Source of the DNA: Zavarzinella formosa DSM 19928
Lineage (GTDB): Bacteria; Planctomycetota; Planctomycetia; Gemmatales; Gemmataceae
Direction: 5' to 3'
Length of the DNA: 56,027 bases
Assembly (NCBI RefSeq): GCF_000255705.1
Contig: NZ_JH636440.1
Span: 212,464-268,490 of the forward strand
Shown here: in pieces, positions 1-8,564 of the stretch
Layout of the letters: the number at the start of each line of letters is the position of its first letter
Numbering within the stretch: position 1 is the stretch's first letter
Position numbers and translations under genes: made by a program
The notes under the pieces: generated by a model
Database searches by the model: none
What the model saw: the letters and a program-made list of their open reading frames with translations, nothing else
What the model was told of the DNA's origin: nothing

Positions 1-1419
1 GGGAAAGTCACGGCCACAGTCAAACTGCCGGCCGGGCTGATGGCCGTTGCCGTGTCCGCCGACGGCACACTGGTGGCGACGTTGGACAGCGCCGAACGCC
101 GACGCGTCGACGTGTGGTCGTTGAAAACGCAGAAGCATGTTGCCGGCTGGCGGCCGCCTGCCAGCCCGCCCCCGGCCTCGTCGGCTGCGTTACCGGGGGG
201 TGCGGTGATCACGTTCGTCGCGTTTGCCGGCCCGATTCTGGTCACGGTTTCATCAACCGGGGACGTGATCGGTTGGGAGCCGACGACGGCGACATTGAAG
301 TACCGAACCGTGCTATACGGCATCCACGCACGGACCGTGTCGCCGGGCGGCCGCCACTTGTTGGGGATGCAATCGGGCGTCATCCGGGCCGTGGACACCG
401 CGACGGGCCAAGTCGTCGGGGACTTGGAGCCGGCGGGCGTCAAATCCACGGTTCACATGGTCATCGCCGTGCGGCCCGACGGGCGGGAAGTGGCGGCATA
501 CTTCCAGACTCGGGACAGCCGTAAGGATGAGCGGCCGCAGTTGGTCCGGTGGGGTGCCGACGGCCGGCGGATTGCGGTCGTCGAAGCGGCGTTGGGCCCG
601 GCGACCTTCCTTGGCAAGTACGGCGGACATATTCCGGCCCCGTTCGCTTACGCCGGGCCGGAGTGCTTGCTGGCAAGCCAGTACCTGTTCGATTTGACGC
701 GCAAGGTCATCGTGTGGCAGTATGGCTACGCGGACCACGCGATATACCCGGTCCATTGGCCAGCCGGGCAGGCGTGGGCGGCGACGGCCGCAACGGTCGA
801 CGGCCCGGTCGTCCTTGTGGGCACGGTGGTGCCGGACGCCACCGCAGCCAAGTCCATCGCCGCCGTGGCCGGACCGGCCAACTTACTGAAGCCTGGCACG
901 AAAATCGCCGTGCGGGTGACGGCAACCGGCGCGCACGCAGATTTGGCGGCGGCCCCGGTCTTGGCGCGAGTCCAACAGACGCTCAAGGCCCGCAAGTTCG
1001 AGTACGCGGCCCGCGCCGAAGACGCAGACCTCCTGCTGACCATCACCCTCACCGAAAAAGCCACCGGCCAGATGCGCGATTTTAGCGTGTTGAAAGACCA
1101 GAAGATGACCGTGCCGGAAATTGAGGTGTTCACGGCCACGGACCTGCGAGTCGGCGACACCGTGGTGTGGGCCATGCCCGTCAGGAAGACCCTTTTCGGC
1201 TCCATCCCGGAAGAAGCGGTGGTTCCGCGAACGACGGACAAGATGAAGGCAATGATGACCCGCGGTGTGTGGGACTTGGCCATCCAACACGCCGGCTTCG
1301 TGCCGCTGCCTCTGGCCGCCGCTAAGACGGCAGACGGCGGGGCGGCCCTGCCCGGCTGGACGACGTTCACCCCAACCGGCCTTACGAACGGCCCGCCGCC
1401 CGCGCCGAATAATCGCTGA
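1..1419 (+). CDS. WD40-like repeat protein, 5' end outside window
   Basis: The reading frame is open from the first base (in-frame residues precede the first ATG at 40), so the gene very probably starts upstream. The N-terminal part visible here has beta-propeller-like blades such as VAVSADGTLVATLDS and a VDVWSL strand, typical of WD40 repeats used for protein-protein contacts. The C-terminal ~170 residues do not look like WD40 and carry a KIAVRVTATG segment and a Pro-rich tail ending PPPAPNNR. In planctomycetes such long proteins are often fused to kinase or enzymatic parts, but nothing of that is visible. A hairpin terminator follows directly. Function unknown; the WD40 assignment is by pattern only. 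Confidence 0.75.
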   Translation, partial: GKVTATVKLPAGLMAVAVSADGTLVATLDSAERRRVDVWSLKTQKHVAGWRPPASPPPASSAALPGGAVITFVAFAGPILVTVSSTGDVIGWEPTTATLKYRTVLYGIHARTVSPGGRHLLGMQSGVIRAVDTATGQVVGDLEPAGVKSTVHMVIAVRPDGREVAAYFQTRDSRKDERPQLVRWGADGRRIAVVEAALGPATFLGKYGGHIPAPFAYAGPECLLASQYLFDLTRKVIVWQYGYADHAIYPVHWPAGQAWAATAATVDGPVVLVGTVVPDATAAKSIAAVAGPANLLKPGTKIAVRVTATGAHADLAAAPVLARVQQTLKARKFEYAARAEDADLLLTITLTEKATGQMRDFSVLKDQKMTVPEIEVFTATDLRVGDTVVWAMPVRKTLFGSIPEEAVVPRTTDKMKAMMTRGVWDLAIQHAGFVPLPLAAAKTADGGAALPGWTTFTPTGLTNGPPPAPNNR

Positions 1420-1433
1420 CCGGCGAACCGATA

Positions 1434-1495
1434 AAGGGGGCAGGCACTTCTTAACCGGGCAAATGACTGTGCCGCCCCTTTTTTGGCTCCCTGTG
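1434..1495 (+). terminator. Hairpin terminator after the WD40-like gene
   Basis: A GC-rich arm (GGGGGCAGGCAC, from about 1436) pairs, with one bulge, with GTGCCGCCCC (from about 1469), and is followed immediately by a run of six T. The loop is about 20 nt. Geometry fits a Rho-independent terminator for the plus-strand gene ending at 1419. Confidence 0.6.
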
Positions 1496-1548
1496 CGGAA
1501 ACCAACCGCTCCACGCCCAACGCAAGCAATTCGCCGGGACATTCCTGA

Positions 1549-2046
1549 TTATTCGTGCTCAGCCCACACCGCCAGGCATTTTTTGGACTGCCACCATTCT
1601 TCCAAAGTGAGTTTCGAATCGAGAACGCATCGGATGTGAAGCGGACTGAGCCGGACGCTGATGGCATGAGATCGCTCCCCCTGCCAGGTGCCGATATCCA
1701 CCACTTCACGGCCTTGCAATTCCAAACCGTGTTCGAGCAGATATCGAGTGATCGCCGGAAGTTGGAGATCAACCCCGGTGGTCGCCTCGGCGTGTGGGTT
1801 GCGGAGGACTTTGGCCAGTGAAATCAGTTCTTGCAAATCGTCCGGGTGATTGCGGAAGTGGGCTTCGTAGCTGCGGTAATACACCGATTCGAGCGCGTCG
1901 TCTTGGAGAACGAATTCCCCGTCGATGACATAACCAACCATCCAAGTGTCTTCGCCATACTGGCGATCCCACTCCCGTTGCCGGGCGGTGCGTTGCTTTT
2001 CGCCTCCGGCCCGGCCGAGTTTCCGTTCGACCACCCGCCATGCCAT
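1549..2046 (-). CDS. Hypothetical protein, 165 aa
   Basis: Unrecognised soluble protein of about 165 residues. The frame is open for 23 more codons upstream (to 2115), but the ATG at 2046 has an AGAGG ribosome-binding site eight bases before it, so that start is preferred. The N-terminus is Arg/Lys/Glu-rich (GEKQRTARQREWDRQYG), the middle is acidic with many aromatic residues, and no membrane segment or known catalytic motif is seen. A second unknown minus-strand gene lies 49 bases upstream, so the two could share a transcript. No function can be proposed. Confidence 0.6.
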   Translation of the reverse strand: MAWRVVERKLGRAGGEKQRTARQREWDRQYGEDTWMVGYVIDGEFVLQDDALESVYYRSYEAHFRNHPDDLQELISLAKVLRNPHAEATTGVDLQLPAITRYLLEHGLELQGREVVDIGTWQGERSHAISVRLSPLHIRCVLDSKLTLEEWWQSKKCLAVWAEHE

Positions 2047-2095
2047 TGGTCGTCCTCTGTCACTGACATTCCTAACGAAGCTGTCCGTTGCGATT

Positions 2096-2608
2096 TTAGC
2101 AATACGAATCCTCATGCCGTTTCAAGATATCTTCGAGTCTGATAGATGAGATGAATTGAGAAAACTCTTTGAGGACATCTCGTCCAGACACTGGATTTTC
2201 TGGATCACCGATGAGTAAATCACGGTTTTGATTATCGAAGTCACATGGCGAACGATCTGAGGCGATGGGTGTTTTTTTGCTTCGCACTTCCATTTTTGCA
2301 GCCGGCATTCGTGCAGTAGAGAGGCGATTTTTTACTGCAAGCAACTGAGGATGGAGGCGGCAAGAGAAGCACGTCTTGGCTTGATCCATTGTTCGGATCA
2401 TCTCGTAAGCTCCCAAAGTCCAAAACCAGAGTTGTGATTCTGCTTTCTGAAGGAATTCAACGCACAGGCCTTTTCCTGGCCAAGCTTTGTTCAAATTTTC
2501 GATGATCTCAGAACTGAGTTGGTTCAGAACAAAAATTCGACCATTGAGATACCATGAAAAGCGGACGAGCGGATTTTTCTGTTCAAATTCTTCAAAGTTA
2601 TCGAGCAT
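2096..2608 (-). CDS. Hypothetical protein, 170 aa
   Basis: Unrecognised protein, less GC-rich than its neighbours. It contains a CFSC pair near residue 80, an aromatic LWFWTLGAYEMIRTMDQ stretch, and a basic patch (EVRSKKT) followed by an acidic C-terminal third. The Cys pair is not enough to claim a zinc site. No signal peptide or membrane helix is evident. The ribosome-binding site before the ATG is weak, so the start is uncertain. It precedes the 165-aa unknown gene on the same strand. Confidence 0.5.
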   Translation of the reverse strand: MLDNFEEFEQKNPLVRFSWYLNGRIFVLNQLSSEIIENLNKAWPGKGLCVEFLQKAESQLWFWTLGAYEMIRTMDQAKTCFSCRLHPQLLAVKNRLSTARMPAAKMEVRSKKTPIASDRSPCDFDNQNRDLLIGDPENPVSGRDVLKEFSQFISSIRLEDILKRHEDSYC

Positions 2609-2760
2609 CTCATTCTCAGGGGAATTGTTGCGAGGCTAGCCGTTGCTCGTGACAGATCTTCTTTCTGATCGACGGCTTGGATGAGAAATAGAGACAATTG
2701 GCCTGTCGTGAAGTTCGGCCTTCCGAAAATTTTACTCAGTATTCGTAACTACATCCGACC

Positions 2761-3873
2761 TCACCAATAAGACACCTGCCCGCTCGGCACATGAATGTTC
2801 ATGTCCGTGGCGTCCAGTTCCTGCCAGCCGGGGGGAGGGCCTTTTTCGAGGAGTTGGTCGGCGACGGTGTTGAGGGTCTTTTGGCTGTCGAGCATCACCA
2901 GGATTTGCTGGACGGCCTTGCCGGTGCGGAGGGCCTTGCAGTACCACGCGGCGTTTTTGCGGAATTGCACGGAGGCCATGTGGTCGCCGCGCCATTCCAC
3001 CATGCGGCGAAAGTGCGTTCGCATGAATTCCACCCGTTCGACATAGGTGCCGCGCGGGCCGGGGCGGCCGGTGTTGATCCAGTTGGTCAGTTGCCGGAAA
3101 ATCCACGGGTTGGCCAGCGCCCCGCGGCCGATGGCGATGCCCGAACAGCCAGTGCCCCGCAACATACGGTCGGCGTCCCGCAGGGTTCGCACATCGCCGT
3201 TGCCCAGCACGGGGATTTTTTCGACGGCTTCCACCACCGCCCGGATGCCGTCGAGATCCACCGTGCCGCTGAAGCCTTGCGCCCGTGTGCGGCCGTGAAT
3301 GGTGAGGGCGGCCACGCCTACTTTTTCAAATTCGCGAGCGAAGAACGGGGCCGTTAACTGGTCCGAATCCCAGCCGAGCCGCATCTTCACAGTGACGGGA
3401 ACCTTGACGGCCTCCACCACCCGGCGAACGAGGTTGATCGTCGCGCCGGTGGTGTCGCACATCATCGCGGAGCCGCCGCCACCCTTCACGACCTTGCGCA
3501 CGGGGCAACCCATGTTGATGTCGATGATGGTGGCCCCGTAATTCTCCACCCATTTGGCCCCTTCGACCAATTCTTCGACGGTGCCGCCGTAAATCTGGAT
3601 GCCGAGCGGCCGATCCTCCGGGGAGGTGGCGAGGAGTTCCATCGTCTTCTTGGAACCCATCAGGATCGCGCGGCAATTGATGAGATCCGTCGTGCAGAGG
3701 CCGATACCGCCGACATCACGCACCGAGAGGCGAAACGGCAGGTTCGTGTATCCGGCCAGCGGCGCCATCGTGAACCGGGAGGCCAGCGGGACGTTGCCAA
3801 TTTGGAACGGCTTGTCCCAACCAAGCATGACCGGCGGGGAGGGAATTTCGGGGACGGGTTGCGTGGCAATCAT
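2761..3873 (-). CDS. dusB: tRNA-dihydrouridine synthase, DusB type
   Basis: FMN/NADPH-dependent enzyme that reduces uridine to dihydrouridine in the tRNA D-loop. The 370-residue product has the TIM-barrel start MAPLAGYT at residues 36-43, the catalytic-cysteine motif INMGCPVRKV (Cys123), the VKMRLGWD strand near residue 162 and the C-terminal GNGDV and GIAIGRGAL phosphate-binding segments of the Dus family. Length is slightly above the usual 320-350, because of about 20 extra residues at the N-terminus; the internal ATG of Met16 is an alternative start. It is divergent from the outer-membrane gene at 3978, sharing a spacer of about 100 bp. Subtype DusB rather than DusA/C is from overall resemblance to NifR3-like proteins. 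Confidence 0.93.
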   Translation of the reverse strand: MIATQPVPEIPSPPVMLGWDKPFQIGNVPLASRFTMAPLAGYTNLPFRLSVRDVGGIGLCTTDLINCRAILMGSKKTMELLATSPEDRPLGIQIYGGTVEELVEGAKWVENYGATIIDINMGCPVRKVVKGGGGSAMMCDTTGATINLVRRVVEAVKVPVTVKMRLGWDSDQLTAPFFAREFEKVGVAALTIHGRTRAQGFSGTVDLDGIRAVVEAVEKIPVLGNGDVRTLRDADRMLRGTGCSGIAIGRGALANPWIFRQLTNWINTGRPGPRGTYVERVEFMRTHFRRMVEWRGDHMASVQFRKNAAWYCKALRTGKAVQQILVMLDSQKTLNTVADQLLEKGPPPGWQELDATDMNIHVPSGQVSYW

Positions 3874-3977
3874 TGGGATATGATAGGTGCCGGTCGGGGG
3901 ATGTTCACGTTGCCCTTGCTTCCCCTGTTTGCCCGTGGTATGTCGCCAACGAATCGGGACATTCGGCGGAGATTCGC

Positions 3978-4889
3978 ATGCGGGTTCGCGGGGCGGGCGT
4001 ATTACTGATCGTCGCCATGGCCGGCCGTCTGGCCGCCGGGCGAGAACCGATCCCGCTGCCGGTCCCGGACGGTCCCACGCTGACCATCCTGCCGGTCGGC
4101 GACACTTCGCCGATCACGACGCCGAAGGAGCCGCCGCTGCCGCCGGTTCCCAGTGTGATCCCGCCGGTTCAAAGCGTGTTGCCGCCCGCCACCTCCGGGC
4201 CGGGGCCGAGTGTTCTCACGGGAAATCCGATGGCCGTCGCGCCTGATGAGAGCATTCCCCTGTTCATGCCCCCGTGGCATCCCGAACCGCCTCCCGCGAC
4301 GTATTCCACGTCCGGTTGCAATTTCAACGTATGGTGCGGGAACGAGCTGTTTTCACCGGACTTTTCCACGGTGCAGATTCTCGCCGGGGATTACACCACC
4401 CGGTCGGGCTTCGGGCCAAAAGTTCCCCGCTTTGAATATCAGGCTATCACCTATCGCGCCGGCTTTATGCTCAATGCGCCGCAAGACACGGACGCTTTTT
4501 GGCGTGGCAACATGGAAGTTTTGGGCGATATCACGGCCGGGCGTATCAGCAGCGGGTACGGGAACTACCTTGTCAGCCCGGCACTGATCGGCCGATACAA
4601 CTTCGTTCAGCCGAATGCCTCGTTGATTCCTTACCTCCAAATCGGCGGGGGCTTCGCCGTAACGGATGCCTCCAAAGACAAATCACAAAACGCCATCGGC
4701 CAGCAGTTCAACGCCCGGTTGTTCGCCGGGGCCGGGGTGCATTGTCTGGTTCATGAAAACCTATTTCTCGACATTGAAGGCGGGTATTCCTCCATCTCAA
4801 ACCTCGGCCTGGCTGATCGCGGCGCCGGGGTGCATACGCTCGGCATCCAAGTCGGGCTGACGTACTTCTTCCGCTCCGGCGGGCGGTAA
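3978..4889 (+). CDS. Outer-membrane beta-barrel, acyloxyacyl hydrolase (PagL)-like
   Basis: Secreted protein of 303 residues. The ATG at 3978 is preferred over the open upstream codons because GGAG lies about seven bases before it and a signal peptide (VRGAGVLLIVAMAGRLAAG) begins there. A Pro-rich linker (about 25-90) precedes a barrel-like region with alternating strands (RYNFVQPNASLIPYLQIGGG) ending in LTYFF. The C-terminus aligns by eye with planctomycete acyloxyacyl hydrolase-like proteins, whose PagL-type active site reads H-I-S-N. Here it reads SSISN (272-275), so the serine is kept but the histidine is replaced by Ser272. It may therefore be a non-catalytic barrel. It is three bases from the endonuclease IV gene, probably in one operon. 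Confidence 0.7.
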   Translation: MRVRGAGVLLIVAMAGRLAAGREPIPLPVPDGPTLTILPVGDTSPITTPKEPPLPPVPSVIPPVQSVLPPATSGPGPSVLTGNPMAVAPDESIPLFMPPWHPEPPPATYSTSGCNFNVWCGNELFSPDFSTVQILAGDYTTRSGFGPKVPRFEYQAITYRAGFMLNAPQDTDAFWRGNMEVLGDITAGRISSGYGNYLVSPALIGRYNFVQPNASLIPYLQIGGGFAVTDASKDKSQNAIGQQFNARLFAGAGVHCLVHENLFLDIEGGYSSISNLGLADRGAGVHTLGIQVGLTYFFRSGGR

Positions 4890-4892
4890 ACG

Positions 4893-5768
4893 ATGCCACT
4901 GTTCGGCGCCCATTTGTCATCGGCCGGCGGGATCTGCAATGCGTTGCGGGCCGCCGGGGAACTCGCCTGCGAGACGGTGCAACTCTTCACCAAGAACAAC
5001 AACCAATGGACCGGCAAGGCCGTCTCCCCGGAGGATGCCGCCGAGTTTCGCCGGCTGACCAAAAGCCACGGCTTGAAGTTCGTCACCTCGCACGATTCCT
5101 ACCTCATCAATCTGGCCTCGCCCGATGATGTCCTCTGGCAAAAATCCGTGACGGCCTTCGTCGATGAACTGCGCCGGGCCGAACAACTCGGGCTGGCTTA
5201 TCTCGTCATGCACCCCGGCGCGCATGTCGGCAGCGGAGAAGAGGCCGGTCTCAAGCGAGTCATTCAAGGAATCGACGAAGCGCACCGGCAAACGCCGGAT
5301 TTCAAGGTGAAGATTCTCGTGGAACTGACGGCCGGACAGGGAAGTTCCCTCGGCCATCGCTTCGAGCATCTGGCCACGATCTTCGACGGCGTCGAAGAAT
5401 CCAAACGCCTCGGCGTCTGCTTCGACACCTGCCACGTCTTCGCCGCCGGCTACCCCCTCGCCCCGGAGGCCGACTACCAACGGACAATGACCGAGTTCGA
5501 CAATCTCATCGGCCTCAACCGGCTCAAACTCTTCCATCTCAACGACAGCAAAAAGCCGCAAGGCAGCCGGGTGGACCGCCACGAACACCTCGGGCAAGGC
5601 CACTTGGGGGAAGAACCGTTCCGGCTGATCGTGACCGACCCGCGCTTCGCCAAACTCCCGATGATACTCGAAACACCCAAAACCAACGCCGACGACGAAC
5701 AGATGGACCCGGTGAATCTGGGGGTTCTTCGACGATTGCGAGAGGGATTGGAAGGAAGAAAAGACTAA
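4893..5768 (+). CDS. nfo: Endonuclease IV (AP endonuclease)
   Basis: Zinc-dependent AP endonuclease that incises DNA 5' of abasic sites in base-excision repair. The 291-residue length is normal for the family. All nine ligands known for the tri-zinc site have counterparts: His67, His107 (MHPGAH), Glu144 (LVELTAGQG), Asp178 and His181 (FDTCHVFAAGYP), His215 (HLNDSK), Asp228 and His230 (VDRHEHLGQG) and Glu260 (LETPK). It starts three bases after the outer-membrane gene, so translational coupling is likely. Its last two codons and stop lie inside the left arm of a 48-bp inverted repeat. Confidence 0.96.
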   Translation: MPLFGAHLSSAGGICNALRAAGELACETVQLFTKNNNQWTGKAVSPEDAAEFRRLTKSHGLKFVTSHDSYLINLASPDDVLWQKSVTAFVDELRRAEQLGLAYLVMHPGAHVGSGEEAGLKRVIQGIDEAHRQTPDFKVKILVELTAGQGSSLGHRFEHLATIFDGVEESKRLGVCFDTCHVFAAGYPLAPEADYQRTMTEFDNLIGLNRLKLFHLNDSKKPQGSRVDRHEHLGQGHLGEEPFRLIVTDPRFAKLPMILETPKTNADDEQMDPVNLGVLRRLREGLEGRKD

Positions 5769-6004
5769 CCACAAAGACGCAAAGATCACACAAAGTTTCA
5801 CAAAGAAGACAACACATCAGGAAGCAAGAAGAAGCAAAGGAAAAGAAAAGAAGAAGAAAAGAGTAATCACAAAGTTCCACGGAGGATCATCGAGTGGTCT
5901 CAATCGAACTTCGTTTTCTTGAAGGTTTTTCCTTTTCATTCTTTTCTCGTTTCCGCCTTCTTTGTGAAACTTTGTGTGATCTTTGCGTCTTTGTGGTTAG
6001 TCTT
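5762..6004. repeat. 48-bp perfect inverted repeat, family 1 (first copy)
   Basis: The arm at 5762-5809 (AACCACAAAGACGCAAAG core) is repeated exactly in reverse complement at 5957-6004, around 147 nt of purine-rich then pyrimidine-rich sequence that is itself partly self-complementary (AAGAAGAAAAG against CTTTTC stretches). A second, slightly diverged copy of the same palindrome is at 29606-29714. The left arm supplies the last codons and stop of nfo. It could fold as a long hairpin in RNA and end transcription between nfo and tpx. Confidence 0.9.
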
Positions 6005-6082
6005 CTCGGACAACCGCTGACCACTTCCACGCCGAGTTGTAAAATCCCCTCCTGTCTCTTCCATCAACAGGAGTTTCCGAAA

Positions 6083-6604
6083 ATGTCCAAGCGTCCCGCC
6101 GCCGTCACGTTCAAGGGCAACCCGATGACCCTCGTTGGCCCGGCCCTCAAGCCCGGCGACAAGGTTCCGGATTTCACCACCGCCGACACGGCCGCCAGCA
6201 CCGTTTCGCTGAAGGACACCCCGGCCAAGGCCCGGTTGTTCAGCGTGGTGCCGTCGATCGACACGCCGGTGTGCAGCATCCAAACCAAGAAATTCTCGGA
6301 CGCCGTCTCCGCCCTTGGTGATTCGGTCGCCACCTACACCGTCAGCCTGGACACGCCGTTCGCCCAAAAGCGTTTCTGCTCCGATTCCAAGATCGAAAGC
6401 ATGAAATCGCTGTCGGACACGCACGATCATTCCTTCGGGAACAATTTCGGCGTGCTGCTCGAAGGTCTGGCCGTCCCCCTGCTGGCCCGCTCCGTGTTCG
6501 TGGCCGACAAGACCGGCACCCTGACCTATGTGGAATATGTCAGCGAAGTGACCAGCGAACCGAATTACGACGCGGCCTTGGCGGCGCTGAAAGCGGCGGT
6601 TTAA
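6083..6604 (+). CDS. tpx: Thiol peroxidase (Tpx-type peroxiredoxin)
   Basis: Thioredoxin-fold peroxidase that reduces lipid and other hydroperoxides. The 173-residue product contains the peroxidatic cysteine in SIDTPVCSIQTKKF (Cys64) and the resolving cysteine in KRFCSD (Cys99), the spacing typical of atypical 2-Cys Tpx. The start is the ATG at 6083, preceded by CAGGAG. The frame stays open upstream to 5894, but those codons are in the inverted repeat and read as a low-complexity Cys/Phe-rich peptide, so they are not counted. It probably acts in the cytoplasm with thioredoxin. Confidence 0.95.
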   Translation: MSKRPAAVTFKGNPMTLVGPALKPGDKVPDFTTADTAASTVSLKDTPAKARLFSVVPSIDTPVCSIQTKKFSDAVSALGDSVATYTVSLDTPFAQKRFCSDSKIESMKSLSDTHDHSFGNNFGVLLEGLAVPLLARSVFVADKTGTLTYVEYVSEVTSEPNYDAALAALKAAV

Positions 6605-6613
6605 GGGAAGGCC

Positions 6614-6760
6614 AAAGGCAACCTCACCCCCTAACCCCCTCTCCTGACAGAGAGGGGGAACCAAACCGGCCAACGAAGACCGGACGTTATTGATGAAGGC
6701 TTTCGCCCTCTTGCTCCCACTCTCTTTTAGGAGAGGGGGCCGGGGGGTGAGGTTGCCTTT
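6614..6760. repeat. 32-bp imperfect inverted repeat, family 2
   Basis: The arm at 6614-6645 (contains CTCACCCCCTAACCCCCTC) is mirrored at 6729-6760 with about three mismatches. The spacer has a further AGAGGGGGAA that can compete for pairing with the same pyrimidine tract. It fills the gap between tpx and the next plus-strand gene. Sequence unrelated to the family 1 palindrome. Confidence 0.85.
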
Positions 6761-6796
6761 AAATATCCCACCCCATTTTCCCAAGAGAAAAATCCC

Positions 6797-7606
6797 ATGT
6801 CCAGTCAGTTGGCCCAATGGCGTCACGGGGCAGAGGAAGCCGCGAAGCTCGGGGCGGGTATCCTCGAACACTGGCGGAGCAAGTTCTCCGTGCGCGAGAA
6901 GGGGCGGGCTGATCTGGTCACGGAGGCCGATCTTGCCTCCCAGAAGGCCATCCAAGCCTTTTTGAAAGAACAATTTCCGGATCATGACTTTCTCGGCGAG
7001 GAAGACCCCGGTGCCAAAGAGGGTCGCGGGCCAAGTGCGGATGCCCCGCCGACGTGGATCGTTGATCCGCTCGACGGCACGGCCAACTATGTGCATGATG
7101 TGCCGGCCTATTGCGTGTCCATTGGGCTGATGGTGGCCGGGGAACTGGTTGTCGGGGTGATTTACGATCCGCGGATGAACGAGATGTTCAGCTCCGCGAA
7201 GGGACTGGGGGCGACGCTCAACGGCCAGCCGATCCGCGTCAGCGAAACGCATTTGCTGGCCAACGCGATGATGTCCACCGGCTTCCCGCCGGACCCGGAC
7301 AAGCAGGAACGCAATTTGTTCTGGTGGAAGAAATTCACCTATCAAGCCCAGGCGTTGCGGCGTACCGGATCGACGGCCCTCAACATGGCCTACGTCTCCT
7401 GCGGGCGCTTCGATGCGTACTGGGCGTTTGACAATTACGCCTGGGACGTGGCCGCCGGCGTGGTGCTGATCCGCGAAGCGGGCGGCATCGTCACTCGGGT
7501 GAGCGGCGAAAAATGTGATCCGTTCCAACAAGACTTGGTGGGCGCCAATCCGGCCATTCACCAACAACTGATCGAAAGCCTTGCCGCCAACCCGGACAAG
7601 GTTTGA
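6797..7606 (+). CDS. Inositol monophosphatase family protein (SuhB/CysQ superfamily)
   Basis: Mg-dependent sugar- or nucleotide-phosphate phosphatase, cytoplasmic. The 269-residue protein shows the three metal-binding motifs of the family: GEED (67-70), WIVDPLDGTANY (Asp90, Asp93) and WDVAAG near residue 215. The DPLDGT sequence with following ANYVH matches inositol-1-phosphatase-like members more than CysQ. True substrate (inositol phosphate, histidinol phosphate or other) cannot be read from sequence. It stands alone between two palindromic or convergent boundaries, so is probably monocistronic. Confidence 0.9.
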   Translation: MSSQLAQWRHGAEEAAKLGAGILEHWRSKFSVREKGRADLVTEADLASQKAIQAFLKEQFPDHDFLGEEDPGAKEGRGPSADAPPTWIVDPLDGTANYVHDVPAYCVSIGLMVAGELVVGVIYDPRMNEMFSSAKGLGATLNGQPIRVSETHLLANAMMSTGFPPDPDKQERNLFWWKKFTYQAQALRRTGSTALNMAYVSCGRFDAYWAFDNYAWDVAAGVVLIREAGGIVTRVSGEKCDPFQQDLVGANPAIHQQLIESLAANPDKV

Positions 7607-7636
7607 CGAGGCTTTCGCTTTCCAAACCAGTCTGCC

Positions 7637-8440
7637 TTACTGCCCCGTGTAGGAATAGTTGGTGTCCGAGAGGAATCCAAGGCCCACTTTGGTCTTGTTC
7701 GCGTCCCACACCGCCTGCGGGAACGGACTGATCGACGGGACATCGACCGGGCGGCGAGATTCAACGTGCCCGTCCACAAACGCCACGTTCGCCACCCCGG
7801 CAAAGCGGAAATGCGTGGCATTCACGCCGTAAGCCGTGTAGGCTTGGGTGCCGCCATAAGGATTAACCTCATAAGGCGAGCCGAAACTGTCATACACTTC
7901 TTGCAGCGTCCCGTCCGGATTCAATTGCACCTGTTCCGTGAACATGAACACCTGACTGGTGGGAAGCCAGGAGATTTGCTTCCCGGCAACATGGCGGTTG
8001 TACGCATAGCCTTGCGACAATCCGCCCACCGTCGCGGTGATCTTATAGCTGTCGACCATCGGGCATTTCGCCACCTTGACATTGTTCTCGTAATAGCTGG
8101 TCAGAATGCCCTGCAATGGGTCGGTCCCCACCACTTGATAAGTCGTGCTGCTGTACGTCACCAAGCCATACCAGAACTGCGTCGTGTACGTCGGACTGCC
8201 GGACTTGTAGACGGATGTCACCGGCAAAATCTGGAAGGAAGACTCGTAGTTGTGGGTGGCCAGGGCGAGCTGTTTTAAGTTGTTTTGCCCTTTCATCCGG
8301 TTGGCGGCCAAGCGGATCTTCTGGACGGCCGGCAGAAGCAAGCCGATGAGGATGGCGATGATCGCGATGACCACCAGCAATTCGATGAGGGTAAAGGCCT
8401 GACGCCGGGCGCGGGATCGGCCCGTGAAAACTGAGGACAT
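7637..8440 (-). CDS. DUF1559 pseudopilin-like protein with N-methylation motif
   Basis: Product of 267 residues with a type IV prepilin/type II secretion signal: basic leader (GRSRARRQ), then [17 protein letters not shown], the canonical peptidase site and hydrophobic helix. The C-terminal part has the family's FVDGHV segment. DUF1559 proteins are expanded in planctomycetes and are thought to be extracytoplasmic pseudopilin-like proteins; their roles are mostly unknown. The ATG at 8440 is preferred, with GGAG six bases before it; the frame is open to 8509. Its upstream leader is a cobalamin riboswitch, which is unusual for this family and suggests B12-repressed expression. Confidence 0.9.
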   Translation of the reverse strand: MSSVFTGRSRARRQAFTLIELLVVIAIIAILIGLLLPAVQKIRLAANRMKGQNNLKQLALATHNYESSFQILPVTSVYKSGSPTYTTQFWYGLVTYSSTTYQVVGTDPLQGILTSYYENNVKVAKCPMVDSYKITATVGGLSQGYAYNRHVAGKQISWLPTSQVFMFTEQVQLNPDGTLQEVYDSFGSPYEVNPYGGTQAYTAYGVNATHFRFAGVANVAFVDGHVESRRPVDVPSISPFPQAVWDANKTKVGLGFLSDTNYSYTGQ

Positions 8441-8564
8441 TGATTCTCCGTCTGCCGGTTGCCGGGCAGATAGCGCTCCGGAGAACAGACAGACCGGCTT
8501 TGCGAACACAATGCTCGCAAAATAACGTGTGCCAGTCGCCTGCCCGGTGCCGGGGCTGCGAACG

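Noticed and set aside
5936-7567. 543-codon minus-strand frame
   Set aside because: Antisense to tpx and the inositol-monophosphatase-like gene and runs straight through the palindromes; no ribosome-binding site or motif.
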